Positions 19,549 to 33,468 of a stretch of DNA of 64,000 nucleotides are shown piece by piece. The first letter of the stretch is position 1; every line of letters starts with the position of its first letter. A model generated the notes under the pieces. That model was not told the origin of the DNA. It searched no databases and worked only from the letters and a program-made list of their open reading frames with translations. This DNA comes from Tetradesmus obliquus (taxonomy: Eukaryota > Chlorophyta > Chlorophyceae > Sphaeropleales > Scenedesmaceae). The stretch is taken from contig CP126204.1 in the NCBI GenBank assembly GCA_030272155.1, positions 4,207,501 to 4,271,500 on the forward strand. The letters run 5' to 3'. A program made the translations under genes and the position numbers.

Positions 19549-20757
19549 AGGATGCAGCGCGCGCTCTGTCCTCATTGGTTGCCAGTGCCGGCGTTGCCCA
19601 GCTGCTGCAGCATCCGCCACCGGCTGCCCCGACAGCGCAGCAGAAGGCCCTCCTGCAAAGCTGCTCGTATGCGTTGCACATGCTGATGTCAGAGCTGCCA
19701 CGTGGCGAGCAGTGCGCCTCTGGCCAGGTGAGGCCTGCACAGCAGCATGCAGCGCACAGCACAGCAGGGGTTCAGGAATTATTTGGCCTCCTGCAAGTGC
19801 ACACATGTAAAGCAGCTGGCAAGCAGTGGGCGTGCTGCCACGTGGCGAGCAGTGTGCCTCTGGTGCCCAGGTGAGGCCTGCACAGCAGCACAGAAGACAG
19901 CAGGCGTCATCACACCTGCCTCCTCGTCACCCTTGAAGTACCAGGCACACACCACAGCAGCTGGCAGTGCACGTACTGGCATGTGATAAAGTACAGAGGT
20001 CCAGGACTTGATTGCTTCCCTGCTGCAAATGCACACACCACAGTAACCTACCATTCTGGCACGTGCATCTCCTTGCAGCGCATAGTAATCAGCTTGTCGG
20101 CATACAGTGGAACCAGCTGCTGGTGCTATCGGGTGCGTGGGAGATCATGTGTGCGACTTGACAGATGCCGAACTGATGCATGCAACCACGACATGGATGT
20201 GTGTCCCATGTTCAACTACCCCGCAGGTGCTGGGTGCAGTGCTGCGCTGCAAGGCAGTGGCCAGTGCAGGCTCAATGCTGGCCTGGGTGCTGCAGCGACC
20301 AGAGCTGATCGATGCAGACCAGCTGACAGCGCCAAGCAAAGAGTGCAAGCGCTCACTGACAGGGCTGTTCCTGCACAGCCAGCAGTGCCTCACTTTGACA
20401 GCGCGTGGCATAGCAGGCTTGGGTCGCAGCAGCAGCAGCAGCAGCAGCAGCGGCGGCGGCGGCAGCGGCAGTGTGGGGACACTTGCAGCAGCTATGACGC
20501 AGCAGATGCAGCAATCAGGTGGGCTGCAGTTCAGTATGACTACTGCACGCGTGAACACTACCCCAGATAATCTTGGTGCTACTTGCAGCTTGCAATGGAC
20601 AAACATAGAGCATGCAGCTGCGTGAAGCAACTCCTGATTTTCCAACATGCTGTGCTTAAGCAACTTGCCACACATGCAGCTGATGGCTTTGCCCGCGTGT
20701 TTGCTCACGGGCTTGTTACTATCCCTCTGGCTGCATCTGCTGCTTCTGCTGCTGCTG

Positions 20758-20800
<43 letters not shown>

Positions 20801-21088
20801 TGGTGGTCGTGGTCTGCTGTTGATACTCCCAGGCCTGTTGCAAGCAATGCCATCAATGTTACAGGGGATAAGCAGGCAGGCAACGCAGCAACCGCAGCAA
20901 GGGACAGCTGACTGGCGCGTGTTTTTGGGTGCCGTTGACGTGGTGCAATCGGTGCTGGCCATGTGGCATTTCATGGCATGCGTCAACCCCGCCATGCTGC
21001 GCACCATACTGCCGGCAGTGCTGCCGCTGCTGCAGCATCTACAGGCATGCAGCTCACTGCTGCCTGCTGCATTCGTCAGCGTCACATT

Positions 21089-21120
<32 letters not shown>

Positions 21121-23120
21121 CTGACGCGCACAGCCCTCATGAGGCGGTGTTCCGGGTGCAGGGCGTTGCAGGGCTGCTGATCTACGAGCTGGCCAAGCTG
21201 CTGGACATGCAGCTGGCGGGAACTGCAGCGGATCTGCTGCCACCGCAACCTGCAGCCGAGCTGCTGGCTGATCCTGCTGTGTCAGAGCTCCTGCTGCAGC
21301 TGCTGGCTGCGCGCACTGCACAGCTGCATGCGGCCCATGTGGCTCACAGGCGGCAGCAGCAGCAGCAGGGACTGCCAGCAGCACCCCATGGCAGCAGCAG
21401 CAGCGCTGTGCAGGCTCAGCAAGATGCTTCCGCTGGGCCCAGGCAGCAGCACCGTGCAGACCTGCTGCCCATCCCCGCCTTCCACCAGCATCCTGACATG
21501 CTGCAGCTGCTGCCAGGTGGCCAGGCCTACTTGGATGCAGCAGTACAGAAGCTCACAAGCCACGAAGCAGGCGGCAGTAGCATAACGGCGGACACACTGC
21601 AGCTGGGACTGGCGCAGATGCTGTGCTACCTGCAGGCACAAACCATCAGCCTGCGGTGCCTCGTGTACCATACAGATGGTGCTGCTAAAGGGGCAGTTGG
21701 TGAACTGGCAGCGGTGTCGGCAGCTGCTGTTCGGCTAACGCTGGAGCTGCAGCTGCTGGCTGCAGGCGCAGTGCAGCGGCAGCGCGCAGCAAGCCAGCTG
21801 CACCAGCAGCGGCAGCAGCAGCAGCAGCAGCAGCGTGTTGCCAAACACGATGATGCAGAAGATGTACTGCTGATCACTCACCAGGTGCTGCAGCTGCAGA
21901 TAGACGGCTACCTGCAAGCCTCACGCGCCAGCTGCCTGCCGCCTGAGGTGCTGCAGCAGGCTGGGCTGCAGCTGCTGCAGGCGCTGGCGGCACCACTGCA
22001 GCAGCTGCAGCTGTCGCACCCTGGCAAGCCACTTGCTGAGCTGGCATCTGGCTGGAGGGGTGTGACTAAGGAGTTGCTGGTCCTCAGAGGCTGCTGTGCT
22101 GGCTTGGCTCCGGAGCAGGACCGCAGTCCAGGTAAGTGCTGCTGCTGCAGCCTGCAAACAATGGACACATGGGTATGCATCGGTATCTGTCACCCCTTTC
22201 TTTGCAAGTTTATTTGAATTCTTGCTGGACCCCATGAGCCTGGTCTGGCTCCTTTGTGGGTGGGCTTGTGCCCTACTTTGGTCACTGGTAACTGCATTTG
22301 CTGCATTTGCTGCATTTGTTGCGTGGAGGGTGCATCCCCTGCATTACCAATCTGCGTGGAGGGTGCATTTGCTGCATTTGCTGCATTTGCTTACCAATCT
22401 GCGTGGAGGGTGCATTTGCTGCGTGGAGGGTGCATCCCCTGCATTATCAATCTGTCGCAAACGGCCAGCTCAAGGCCTGCAGGACTGTCCTACGCGTGCT
22501 GTGTTTGCTGCGTTTCCTGCACGTGCACCATTTACTTACACGCTGCATCAGGTGCTGCTTGCTTGATCCAGATGGTGATCTTGACCAAGACCTTTTTGAC
22601 CTATGTTTCTTGTCATCTCGTACTCAGTGAGTGCGTACGGCACTCATCGTCACTCATTGTCGTCACTGAATCTTACTTCAATGTTGCACCGCAGCTTTGG
22701 ATGATGTTTTGCCTGACGGCCGCCTGCTTGCACTAGCAGCAGCGCACCCTGAGGCCTACACAGCCCTCATTGACTGCTTCCTGCGCACACCAGCAGCGCA
22801 CGCGTTCAGCATGGTGTCAGCAGCACAGCTGCTTGCACACGCTATTGCAGCAGTACTGGGCAGTCAGGCAGTTCTCAGTAGCTCAACAGCAGCAGCTAGC
22901 ACAGCGTCTGCGCTGAATAGCTTGGTCAAGCGCTCCGTGCAGTTTGTCAGAGCATCAGTCAGTGTGCAGCACACATCGGGGCAGCACCCAGGGGTGCATT
23001 TGTTTCTGTCGAAGAGGCAAGCTGCTGCTGCCTGCTTCCCTGCAACGGTCACAGTGCTGTTCAGCCAGACTCTCGTCCCCTCAGCAGTTCGCCTGTGGAC
23101 GGCTGCCACCGTCAGCAAAC

Positions 23121-23201
<81 letters not shown>

Positions 23202-23998
23202 AGGCCGCTGCCAGCATCGCGCTGCTGGCTGTGCTGCTTGCGCGCAGCGTTGTGCAGCTGGCGGATGCTATGGCGGCAGCGGGCCCCCAGCTGCTGTTCA
23301 GGTCGCTGAGGGCTAAGCCCGGCTACCAAGTGACGTGGATGCCTGGCGAACTTGATCTGGATGATGTAGAGCTTGCGCATGTGCAGCTTGATGGCATGCC
23401 AGCTCAGCACACTGAGGAGCTGCAGTGGCAGTTCTGGCAGCTGGCGGTGCTGAGTGTGGTGCAGCCGCTGCTGTGGTGCATGAGGGAGCTGGGCATGGCA
23501 GCTGCTCCGCTGGATGTTGCGGCGCACGCAGTGCAGGCAGCAGCAGCAGCAGGCGGGCCTACTGGCGCTGCCAGCAGCAGCAGCAGCAGCCAGCAGGTCA
23601 AGTGGAGCCACCTGCTGCACCTGCAGCAGAGCAGCCCAGAATGGGCAGCAGCTGTGGCAGCATTTAGTGAAAAGTGGCCTGGGTGGTGGCAGCAGCAGGT
23701 AGCGGACAGCTATGCAGAGGTTTTTGGTGGCGCTGCTGTGCTGGTACCAGCAATCCCACAGCAGTTTGCAGATGCTGTGCAGCTCTGCAAGACCCTTGTG
23801 GCAGCAGTGCCACTACCAGTGGTCTGCAACAACCCCAGCTGTGAGAGCTTTGCTGGAGTGAGCGAGGCAGCGGCGTCCTGCAAATCATGCGCCGGCTGCC
23901 GCTGCCGCTACTGCAGTGAGGCCTGTCAGAAGGCTGACTGGAAGCGGCACAAAGCTGCTTGCAAGCGCATGGCTGCTGCTGGGCAGTCATGCCTGTGA
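19549..23998 (+). CDS. large MYND zinc-finger protein (5' end unresolved)
   Basis: Exons 19549-19727, 20227-20518, 20680-22131 and 22695-23998 join in phase to about 1,074 codons. The start codon must be in an earlier exon. Most of the protein is helical and Leu/Ala-rich, interrupted by poly-Ser and poly-Gln runs, including one run of about 30 Ser encoded by AGC at 23125-23200. The C-terminus carries a MYND finger with the spacing typical of algal family members: VVCNNPSCESF, then SCKSCAGCRCRYCSEAC and DWKRHKAACKRM. This class is greatly expanded in green algae, and the roles of most members are unknown. A donor-side copy of the first listed exon sits at about 19836-19870, and intron 3 holds a TGCATTTGC repeat. 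The family call is firm; the cellular role is not known. Confidence 0.8.
22290..22450 (+). repeat. tandem repeat in MYND gene intron 3
   Basis: Short units containing TGCATTTGC and GCGTGGAGGGTGCAT, joined by TACCAATCT, recur in overlapping order about ten times. This is a compound minisatellite within the intron 22132-22694. Confidence 0.8.
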
Positions 23999-25615
23999 TG
24001 GGACTTGCAGCGGTGCAGCAGGTTCAGAAGGGTTGGGTGTCTTTGCACTTGCGTGCTGCAAGTGAGTGGCTGCATGGGCAGCAGCAGTTGCAGACTGGCT
24101 CCTGTCTTGACCTGTGGGCAGTACATATGTGGTGCATGTCATTGCTGCCACTTTGGACTGTTTTGCAGTGCAATCTGTGTGAAGATCACGGGGGTGGGCT
24201 TTGGCATTGCTTTTCGCTTGCGCGACCAGTGCTCATTGCATTTCCAATTTGGGCCTTCCGGGCCGAATGAGCCTGTCATCAGCTCCTTGGCGTGGTTGCA
24301 GCACTGCTACAGGCTGTACAACATGGCAGCAAGTCCAGTGTGTGTACAGTAGCGGCACCTTTTGGTAGGCCTGCTGCAGCTGCAGCCAGCGGCAGCGAGC
24401 TGCGGCAGCGGTGGCAGACCGAATGATGACAGTTGTGATGCTGTGTAAAGCGTGTTGCATTTGAAATGCGGAAACCGCTGTGATTTTCAGGGCAGCAGCT
24501 TGTGCAGGGGTGCACCATGTTGGCCAGCTGGCCGCCAGCTCAGCAGTGCAGTGGCAGATGCCGCTGAAGCAACAGTATGTAACGAACGCCGGCACACAAG
24601 TTGTCGGTGGAGTTTGCAGCAAGCAGCCATAGCGCTGCTATGATGAAGACAAGACGTCTTCAATCAAGGAGACGATACAAACTCTGGAACGGAACGCCCT
24701 AACCGAAACCATACGTGTATCTGCTCGCACGTACGCCCTGCACCAGACGTCACACCTAATCAGTTTGAGCTTAACGACAAATTCAAATCGAAACTTGACC
24801 TTGAGACTTCAGCTGCAGCAAGCCTCGTCAGCATGAAAGCTGCTGCCAGCCTGGTTCAATGCGCCATCGTATGCGTGCTGCCAAGCTTCTTACTGGCAGG
24901 CCAGGTGAGGCTGAGTCTGTAATTGATGGAAAACGACCGTTCCACGCCACAGCTTGCACAGCAGGTGGCGTTTTATGGGTGTCCTGCAGCATTGCTGCGG
25001 CACTGCTGAGTGGTTTTGCCTGTGACTGCTTGCTCAGCACGCTGACACCGCCACAGCCATATGCACTATAGTGGACTGATCAACATTAGCGCTTGCCTGC
25101 CGTTTGTCTAAAGCTCATCCAGGGTAGCAGCATCCGGTTCAAATGGCGGGTATGGTTCAGTCATCTGTTGATAACCCCTGCAGAAAAGCAGCAGTCACAC
25201 CAGCGTCTCACAACCACGCTGTGCAGATTAGGTACTTCACTTCAGATCAGTCGTTGCTGGTATTGGTTGTCGCTGTCCTGCCTTGGCTGCCAGCTTACGT
25301 AGTTCCTCACGAAACGCAACCGCATTGACTGCATGTAAGGTCGATCTACGTGCAGGCATATCTCATTGGCTTTATACGCTGTAGAACTCACCTGCAACAG
25401 TCTTTGCAGCCCTGCTGCGTGCCTTGCATTAGGTAACCCGTCGCGCACCTGTCAACCCAACGCAGCTCAGCCGTTACGCGCTTGCATTCATACGTCAAAC
25501 GATACAACCAATTCAGTTATATCCCAGATCTTAAGGTCACCGTCAGCCTGCTTCTGTGCTGCTGGTGGTCTGCCCTTGCAGTGCCTACTGCTGGAGCGTG
25601 TGACAGCCACGCAGC
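23999..25615. other. intergenic, with one possible signal-peptide exon
   Basis: No complete gene is seen. At 24834-24905 an ATG opens 24 codons of hydrophobic signal-like sequence (MKAAASLVQCAIVCVLPSFL) ending exactly at a GTGAGG donor. It could be a first exon, but no partner exon of matching phase was identified. It is not needed by the ABCG gene, whose own ATG at 25616 follows an in-frame stop. Confidence 0.3.
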
Positions 25616-26989
25616 ATGATCGACTTCCTGCTGGGAACAGCAGTGCTGGTGCTGCCTCAGGGCAACCTGCCACTGCTGGCGGGAATTGGAGCCGTGAAAG
25701 GGGCAGGTGAGGGTGCCAGACTGGGTGCTGCAGCTGCAGATGCTGCTGCTGCCAGCAGATCTGGTGGCATGGCACCATGTAGCAAGCTTATGCAGTGTGC
25801 AGCACAGTTGGTTTAGCCAATGTCAGTGTCGGTGTATTGATTACAGGCGTTCGACGAGCAATGCAGCAGCCGAACACACACCTCGCGCACAACACAGCAT
25901 TGCGTTTGCAACCACCTGCTAGATATTTGCTGCCTCAACTGGCCAGCTACACGACAAGTAACAGCCATTGCTGCTGCCCTGCATGCGTCACACAACCGCA
26001 GTTGCGCTGAAGCGTCACCTGAGCAACAAGAAGGGTGCAGCAGATGAGGCTGGCACGGCAGCAGCAGATGCGGAGCCAGCAGCAACAGCAGCGCGTGCTC
26101 TGCGCCCCAAGACACCCACACCAGGAGAGGGGGTGCGTGCCTGCTCCTCACACTGCAGGCTTTATGGCTGCCCATTGGTGTAGTTAAGAGCACTTGCATG
26201 CACTAACAAAGTGCATGCAGAAGTGTCAGCCAGCTGCATTACTGTGGGCTCAACGGCTGTCAGATCCCAAGCCAGCAAGCAGCAGCTGCGTTCATCACAA
26301 GTGCGTCCAGCTAAGCTAGGATGATTCTGAGGGCTTGCCAGCTCACAACAGCACTGAGACACAACAACAGCCAAACATGACGATGTGAATGCACAATAAT
26401 GCTGGCACAGACATGCATCCCAGCACATGCCACACCTGCCGGTACCTGCACCACAAGCCGCGCAACCACGTGTCATGAACTCCTGCTGTGCTTGCCTAAG
26501 CCTCTTGTCACCGCTGTTGCTGCTGCTGCTGCTGATACTGCTGCTGCTGGTATCTATACTTTTAAAACCCATGTCCGTGTTATTTTCCTGCAGGTGCCTC
26601 CCGTGACTCTGGAGTGGAGCAACCTGAGCTGCCACTGGAGCAGCAAGAAGCAGAAGAAGCAGCAGCGCAAGGGCGAGCCAGGCAGCAAGCAGATCCTGTT
26701 TGGCCTGTCTGGCGCAGCACGGCCCGGCAGGTGAGCGTGTACAGGCAGCTGCACAGCACACATAGCAGAGAAGCAGCAGCTTGTGGCCTATGTGACGTGT
26801 GTTGGTGTTTGCGATGACGTGCTGGGTGGGTGTGTGCGTGACGCACCGCAGTGATGTGTATGTAGAATGAGCGGCAGGCATGTTTTGGCACGTTGACTGC
26901 CGATCCTGCTGAACAGTGAGTCGAGCTGTCAGAAGGGCGCAGCTCAGCAAGCAGGCAAGCACAGTCATGCAGCCCTTTCCTGCTCTCTG

Positions 26990-27029
<40 letters not shown>

Positions 27030-30000
27030 CTGCTGGCGCTGATGGGCCCCAGCGGCAGCGGCAAGACCACACTGCTCAACAGCCTGGCCAGCCACGTGCC
27101 CGCCAACACCGGCATGAGGCTCACAGGTGCGCGGTTCTCTGGGTGGTTCATGTTGTGTCAACAGCGTGCAGTCAACAGTGGCCAACCACAGGCAGGCCTA
27201 CCTGGAGCAGTCAACCTTAAATCCCACACAAAGTGCATCGTTGAAGTGGTTTGCTGCTGCAAGCGAGCTGTACGTCAATGGCGTAGGCAACAGAAGCAAA
27301 CCACAGGCAGGCGTATGTGGAGCAGTCCGACAACCCTACCAAAACCTAAAACGCCACAACCCCTGATAGAGTGCATGTGATTTGCTGCTTGCTGCCGCAG
27401 GCGAGCTGTACGTGAACGGCGTCCAATCGACGGAGGCCAACCACCACAATGTGCATGCGTGCTGCGCATGTGTGCTGAAGACATACCGCTTTTGAATGCT
27501 GCAGGCGAGCTGTACGTGAACGGCGTGCAGTCAACAGAGGCCAACCACAGGCAGGCCTACGTGTAGCAGAGCGAGATTTGCAGCAAATTCAAACCACACA
27601 CACCCTACAAAGAGTGCATGTGTGTCGGCGATTGCTGCCGCAGGCGAGCTGTACGTCAACGGTTCCAGTCAACAGATGCCAACCACCGCCAGGCCTACGT
27701 GGAGCAGTGCAACAACCCTACCAAACCCAAAAAGCCACAAGTCCCTGATAGAGTGCATGTGTGATGCCGCTTGCTGCCGCAGGCGAGCTGTATGTGAACG
27801 GCGTCCAATCGACGGAGGCCAACCACCACAATGTGCAGGCGTGCTGCGCATGTGTGCTGAAGACATCCCTTTTTTGTTGCTGCAGGCGAGCTGTACGTGA
27901 ACGGCGTCCAATCAACGGAGGCCAACCACCGCCAGGCCTACGTGGAGCAGTCTGACAACTTCTACAGCATGCTCAGCGTGGCTGAGACGCTGACCATGGC
28001 TGCCCAGCTGCAGATGGCTCCAGGGCTGCCTGAGGCATCCAAGCAGAGCTACGTGGACAACCTCATCTCAGTGCTGGGCTTGGCAAAGGTGCGTGCTGCT
28101 AGGAGGTGGAGGATAGGGGGTGGTGAGCATATCCTGGGGCTGTCTGGCAAACCTCACGTTATGATGCTGACGACTGCGTGCCTGCCTGCAGTCTCGTGAC
28201 ATGCGTGTCGGCGACAAGAGATCCGCGTTCCGTCTGGCCAATCTGACCTGTAAAATTGCTGATGATCACGTGCCTGCCTGCAGTCCCGTGACACGCGTGT
28301 GGGAGATGAGAAGATCTGCAACCCGTTGGGTAGCAAGAAGCAGCAGCTGGCCATCGGCTTCAAGCTGTAACGTCCCTGCTAACTGCTGAATGTGCTTTCT
28401 GCTGCTGCTTATCTGCTGTGCAGTCCCGTGACACGCGTGTGGGAGATGAGAAGATCCGCGGGCTGTCTGGCGGTGAGAAAAAGCGGCTGGCCATTGGCTG
28501 CGAGCTCATCAGCAGCCCCAGCCTGCTCTTCCTGGATGAACCCACAACAGGCCTGGACAGCTTCCAGGCAGAGAAGGTGCGTGTGCTATTAGGTTTCGAA
28601 TGACAGACGACATAGTAGGGCGGCAAGCTCCTGAGCCGCCCCAGCCTGCCTTATGAAGCCACCACAGGCCTGGACAGCTTCCAGGCAAAGAGGGTGCGCA
28701 TGCATGTGTAACATGTCATGTATCACGTTACAGATCCTCTGGCTTGCTTGCTGAGAGCGTGCTGATCTCATCAGCAGCCCCAGCCTGCTCTTCCTGGACG
28801 AGCCCACAACAGGCCTGGACAGCTTCCAGGCGGAGAAGGTGCGTAGCGCTGTCACATGCTTCGGGACATACGTTGACATCACACGAGGTCTTCAGGGACG
28901 CTCAGCTGCAGCTAGCGTGCGCACATGACTCAGGCAACTTGAATCACAAATGCAGTGCACTTGCACATGTGACTCAGTAGCTTTTATAGCTTAATGCTTG
29001 TGACTTGCGACAGTGATTGTCATTGCATGCATGCGCTAACCCCAACACTCTGCTCGACCTCCTGGCTGCCGCCACTGCCTCTGCAGGTGGTTGCCACGCT
29101 GAAGCAGCTCGCATCAGCCGGCCACACAGTGGTCTGTTCCATCCACCAGCCACGCAGCAGCATCTTCGGCCTGTTTGACGACCTGCTGCTGCTGTCTGAG
29201 GGGCGCTGCGTGTACAGCGGCCCGGCCGAGGAGGCGCTGCCCTACTTTGAGCAGGTGGGCCTGGTTTCATGGCTGTTGTTTGTCATTGATTATGCGTCTG
29301 AGTTGCCTTGGCTGCACATGGTTTTGTTGTCGTTGGCGGCCGGCCGGCGAATCGCTACCCTACTTTGAGCCGGTGGGTTCGGTGCAGGGTTTTTATTTGG
29401 TCTGGGGTGCAGCTTGTCAGTGTGCTTTTTGACGACCTGCTGCTGCTACAGCGGCCCCACAGAGGAGGCACGGGCCTGCTATGAGCTGGTGGTTTGGCAG
29501 CCTGAATTTACAGCATGCAATTGTTGTGGTTGCGATTGGCGGTGTTCGCGCAAAGCACTGCCTTGCGTACAGCAGGCAGGCCAGCTCACCCTGTTGATGA
29601 TGTGGGCTGCAGCAGCGTCTTGGACCACTTTGATGAGCTGCTGCTGCTCAGTGGGGCGTGCTGTATCTATAGGGGGCCGGCAGAGGAAGCGCTGCTTTAC
29701 TTGAAGCAGGCGGGTTGTGTGACAGCACCGTTTGGCTGCCTCGTTGATACGTTGATGTGTTGACGCGCCTGCTTGTCGCCAGCAGCTTTCATGCTGAATT
29801 GCTGCTCTCCTGCTGCTGCTGCTGCTGCTCACAGCTGGGCCACGCCTGCCCTGCTCACTACAACCCTGCCGAGTTTGTGGCCGACCTCATCTCCATCGAC
29901 TACTCCTCACCAGAGGTGGAGGAGGAGAGCAAGGCGCGCGTGCAGGTGGGTGTGTTGACATGTTTTTCTACACAGTATATGTGTTACATGACATCATATC

Positions 30001-33000
30001 ATGTTTGGCTGCGCGTTGTGCATGGCTGCTGTGCCTAGTCACGTGCAATGCTGTGCAGCTGCGCTAGCCGCAATGGCCGCACACGAGGTGGCTTGCGCCA
30101 TCTTCGGATGGTGCCTTAACCCGCAAATTGCCTTTTACAGCCTGCGCACCCTGCTGCACCCGGCCCTGCCTCTGCCACTGCTGTCTCCCAGGGTCTGGTT
30201 GATGCATGGGCCGCCAGCGCCGGTGGCAAGGCTGCTGCCGAGGCTGCAGCAGCGCACAAGCACATGAGCCGCACGCCCAGTGGCGAGCTGGCCCTTGGAT
30301 CAGTCAACTCTGGGCCCGTGGCAGGCTGGGCGAGGTGAGCAAACTCCACAGAATCTTGGATGGATTTGAGTTCACGGAAGTACAAGTACAGCCTTTGAAT
30401 GCTCACAATTCAAGTCTTAAATCCTTTATGCATGCTAGCATTGCAACAAGCAGCGGCGTGTGCTGCAACCTTCCACCGTTCCTGATGTGCAGGAGGCGGC
30501 AAACTGTTTGAGTGCATTGATTTCGCATGCAACACTTATACTTCACCTGCACTGCTGTTCCTGCAAAAGCGTCTCAACAATTGACTGTATTGTGCCATCT
30601 GCCGGGCCGTATTTCATACATCCCTGCAGGCAGTTCCGGCTGCTGCTGCGCCGCTCGTGGCGCCAGATCACGCGCGACAAGGCCGCCGCCATGGCACGGC
30701 TGAGCAGCAACGTGAGCAGCGCCGTCATCTTCGGGGCCATCTTCTGGCGCATGCAGAAGAAGCAGAGCAATATCCAGGACAGGATGGGGCTGCTGCAGGT
30801 GGGCGGGGTGTTACAGAACACGTCGCTATAACAGTAGCAGGTCGTAACAAGGCGGCATGGAGCATCGTCTGTCCTCTGGACAAAAGCAGACAAGACCATC
30901 ACTGTGTTCCTTAAGGAGCGGGCGGCCCCAGACGCTGTGTTACCTTCAACGTCCAACCGTGTCCAACAGTTTATGTGACATTCTTGCAGGTGGCTGCCAT
31001 CAACACAGCCATGTCTGCGCTGGTGAAGACCATCACGGTGTTCCCCAAGGAGCGGGCCATTGTGAACAGGGAGCGCACCCGCAAGGCCTACAACGTGCTG
31101 CCATACCTGTCAGGTGTGAAGTTGCTATGTTACAACACGTTTTCTCATGCTGTATTGATCACAGACATGAACCTATGTATCGGCTTGAATCGAGAGCTCA
31201 CCCGCAAGGCCTACAACGTGCTGCCATACCTGTCAGGTGGGGCGGCAACACTCCTTTCGCTATCTGATGTCTGTATGCGTATCATATCTTTCAGCATCCT
31301 GTTCTAGATGGTCATGGCACAGCACTGCTGCTGGGAATTACATCAGGCAATTGTTGCACCTTGTGCATTTAAACATTTCTGACTTCTCCGCCGCTGCTGC
31401 TGCTGCTGCCCCTCCCCCTGCAGCCAAGCTGCTGGCTGAGCTGCCGGTGAGCTGCGTCTTCCCGCTGGTGTTTGGCGTGGTGGTCTACCCCTTCACCGGA
31501 CTGAACCCCAAGCCTGTGAGGTGAGGCTCTATTGTTTTGGGCAAAACTTTTTTGGATCAGGATGACCAGGTCTTTGGGGGTTTCTGAGCTGCATCTTCCC
31601 GCTGGTGTTTGGCGTGGTCGTGTACCCCTCCACTGGACTCAACCACAAGCCTGTGAGGTGAGGCATAATTACCAGGGCTTCAGGTCATCGCTGGGTTTCC
31701 TGTGCTTCATACTTCGCTGGGTGATGGTGTGGTGGTGTACCCCTTCACCGGCCTTCATTCGAAGCCTTTGAGGTGAGGAACTACTTTTATCTGGGGTGAC
31801 AAAGTGATTTAGTGATGCGCGTGTGTCTCTGTGATTCGCAGCAGAGATGCTGCGTTGTAGTCGACTGCCTATGTGGGCTGCATGTGCGGCCTGAACCTAG
31901 GGCGCAATACACACAGCACATTGCTGCCTGCCGGCTGCACAGGTTGCTGAAGAGTAGCTGCTCGCAGCTCCACTCCTGTCCCCGTTGCGCCACCCCGCTG
32001 ATGTTGAACATGTCACAATTGCCTGCAGGTTTGCGCGGTTCCTGGGCATCCTGACGCTGGAGTCCTTCACAGCAGCAGCGCTGGGCCTGTCTGCCGTTTG
32101 TCTGTCCTGTGCGCGCTGCAGTTATCTGCGACATTTGTTGTTTTGTCAATGTGCCGCAGGTTTGCTCGCTTCTTGGGCATCCTGACGCTTGAGTCCTTCA
32201 CAGCAGCAGCGCTGGGCCTGTCAGTAGGCGCTGCTGCCCCCAACGCTGACGCTGCAGTGGCCATTGGCCCTGCAGTGATGCTGGTGTGGATCATCTTTGG
32301 CGGCTACTACTGCAACAGCGAGAACATCCCCAGGTGAGAGGGGCTATGTGTTATGTTATGCAACGTAACGTCAACATGACATGTGACATGAGGGAAGTGT
32401 GATGCTGGTGTGGATCATCTTTGGCGGCTGCTACTGCAACATCCCCAGGTGCGGCTGTGTGTTCTGCAATGAAACTACTCAACATACCACAACACAGCAG
32501 AACATGAGGAAGGGTGATGCTGGTGTCGATCATCTTCAGGGGTTCAATGATACCCACATCCTCCTCCTGATGCTGCCGCCTCTGTGCTGCTCCTTGCTGC
32601 CTGCTGCTGCCCCTGCTGCTGCTGCTGCCGCCCCTGCAGTGCGCTGCGCTGGCTGCCGCGCTGCAGCCTGATCAAGCACTCCTTTGAGGCGCTGTGCATC
32701 AATGAGTTCCAGGGCGCAGAGTTTGAACTGGACGAGGGAGGCCGCGGCATGAAGACAGGTGGGGCGCATGTCAAAAGTTTGCTGTTGTCTGTTGCCTGTA
32801 AGCTTTGTGGAGTTGTGCTGATGCGCACAAGCGTGGGCCTGTAAGGCCAGGCAAGGTCCATGCACACATTCTGCTGAGCAGGGGCGTCCTTTGTTATTTC
32901 GCGCTTTGGTTGTGGGTTGCAAGTGTGCTTAGGCGCTGTGCATCAACGAGTTCCAGGGCGCAGAGTTTGAGCTGGACGAGGGCGGCCGCGGCATGAAGAC

Positions 33001-33402
33001 AGGTGGGCAGCCGCGACCCATCTTTTTTGTTGTCCTGTGAACAAAGACACTGCTCTGATATCACTTTATTGACAGAAGTCGGAGCTGGACGAGGGCAGCC
33101 GCGGCATGAAGACAGGTGGGCAGGCGCGCTTGTAGACAATTTCTTTTTGTTCTCATCCTTTGTGCATGCACAGACACTGCTTCGGATGTAACGACTGACA
33201 GCAGTTCAAGCTGGACGAGGGTGCCCCGGCTTGAAGACTGGTGGGGCTCAAATTAAAGCACACTAGAGCTGCCAGCTGTAATCGGGCCGCCAGCAAGCTG
33301 TCAGCTGTTGTTCATATCTGCAGGCCTGCAAGCTGCTTCGGCTGTCTTTGCTGCTGCTTGCTAGCTGCCAAATCTGTCCTGAACTTTGTCTCGTGCCGCC
33401 AC

Positions 33403-33468
<66 letters not shown>

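Noticed and set aside
18970-24710. CCCTAACCG motifs as interstitial telomere repeats
   Set aside because: Single occurrences only (about 18986 and 24698), not tandem.
24834-24905. First exon of the ABCG transporter
   Set aside because: The ABCG ATG at 25616 has an in-frame stop just upstream, and no phase-consistent link was found. It is kept only as a possible orphan exon.
25130-25150. GGTTCAAATGG resembling a tRNA B box
   Set aside because: No matching A box, anticodon arm or paired acceptor stem could be found around it.
26162-27151. Minus-strand 329-codon ORF
   Set aside because: It lies antisense to ABCG exons 3 and 4, and the Walker A-bearing plus-strand exons explain the sequence.
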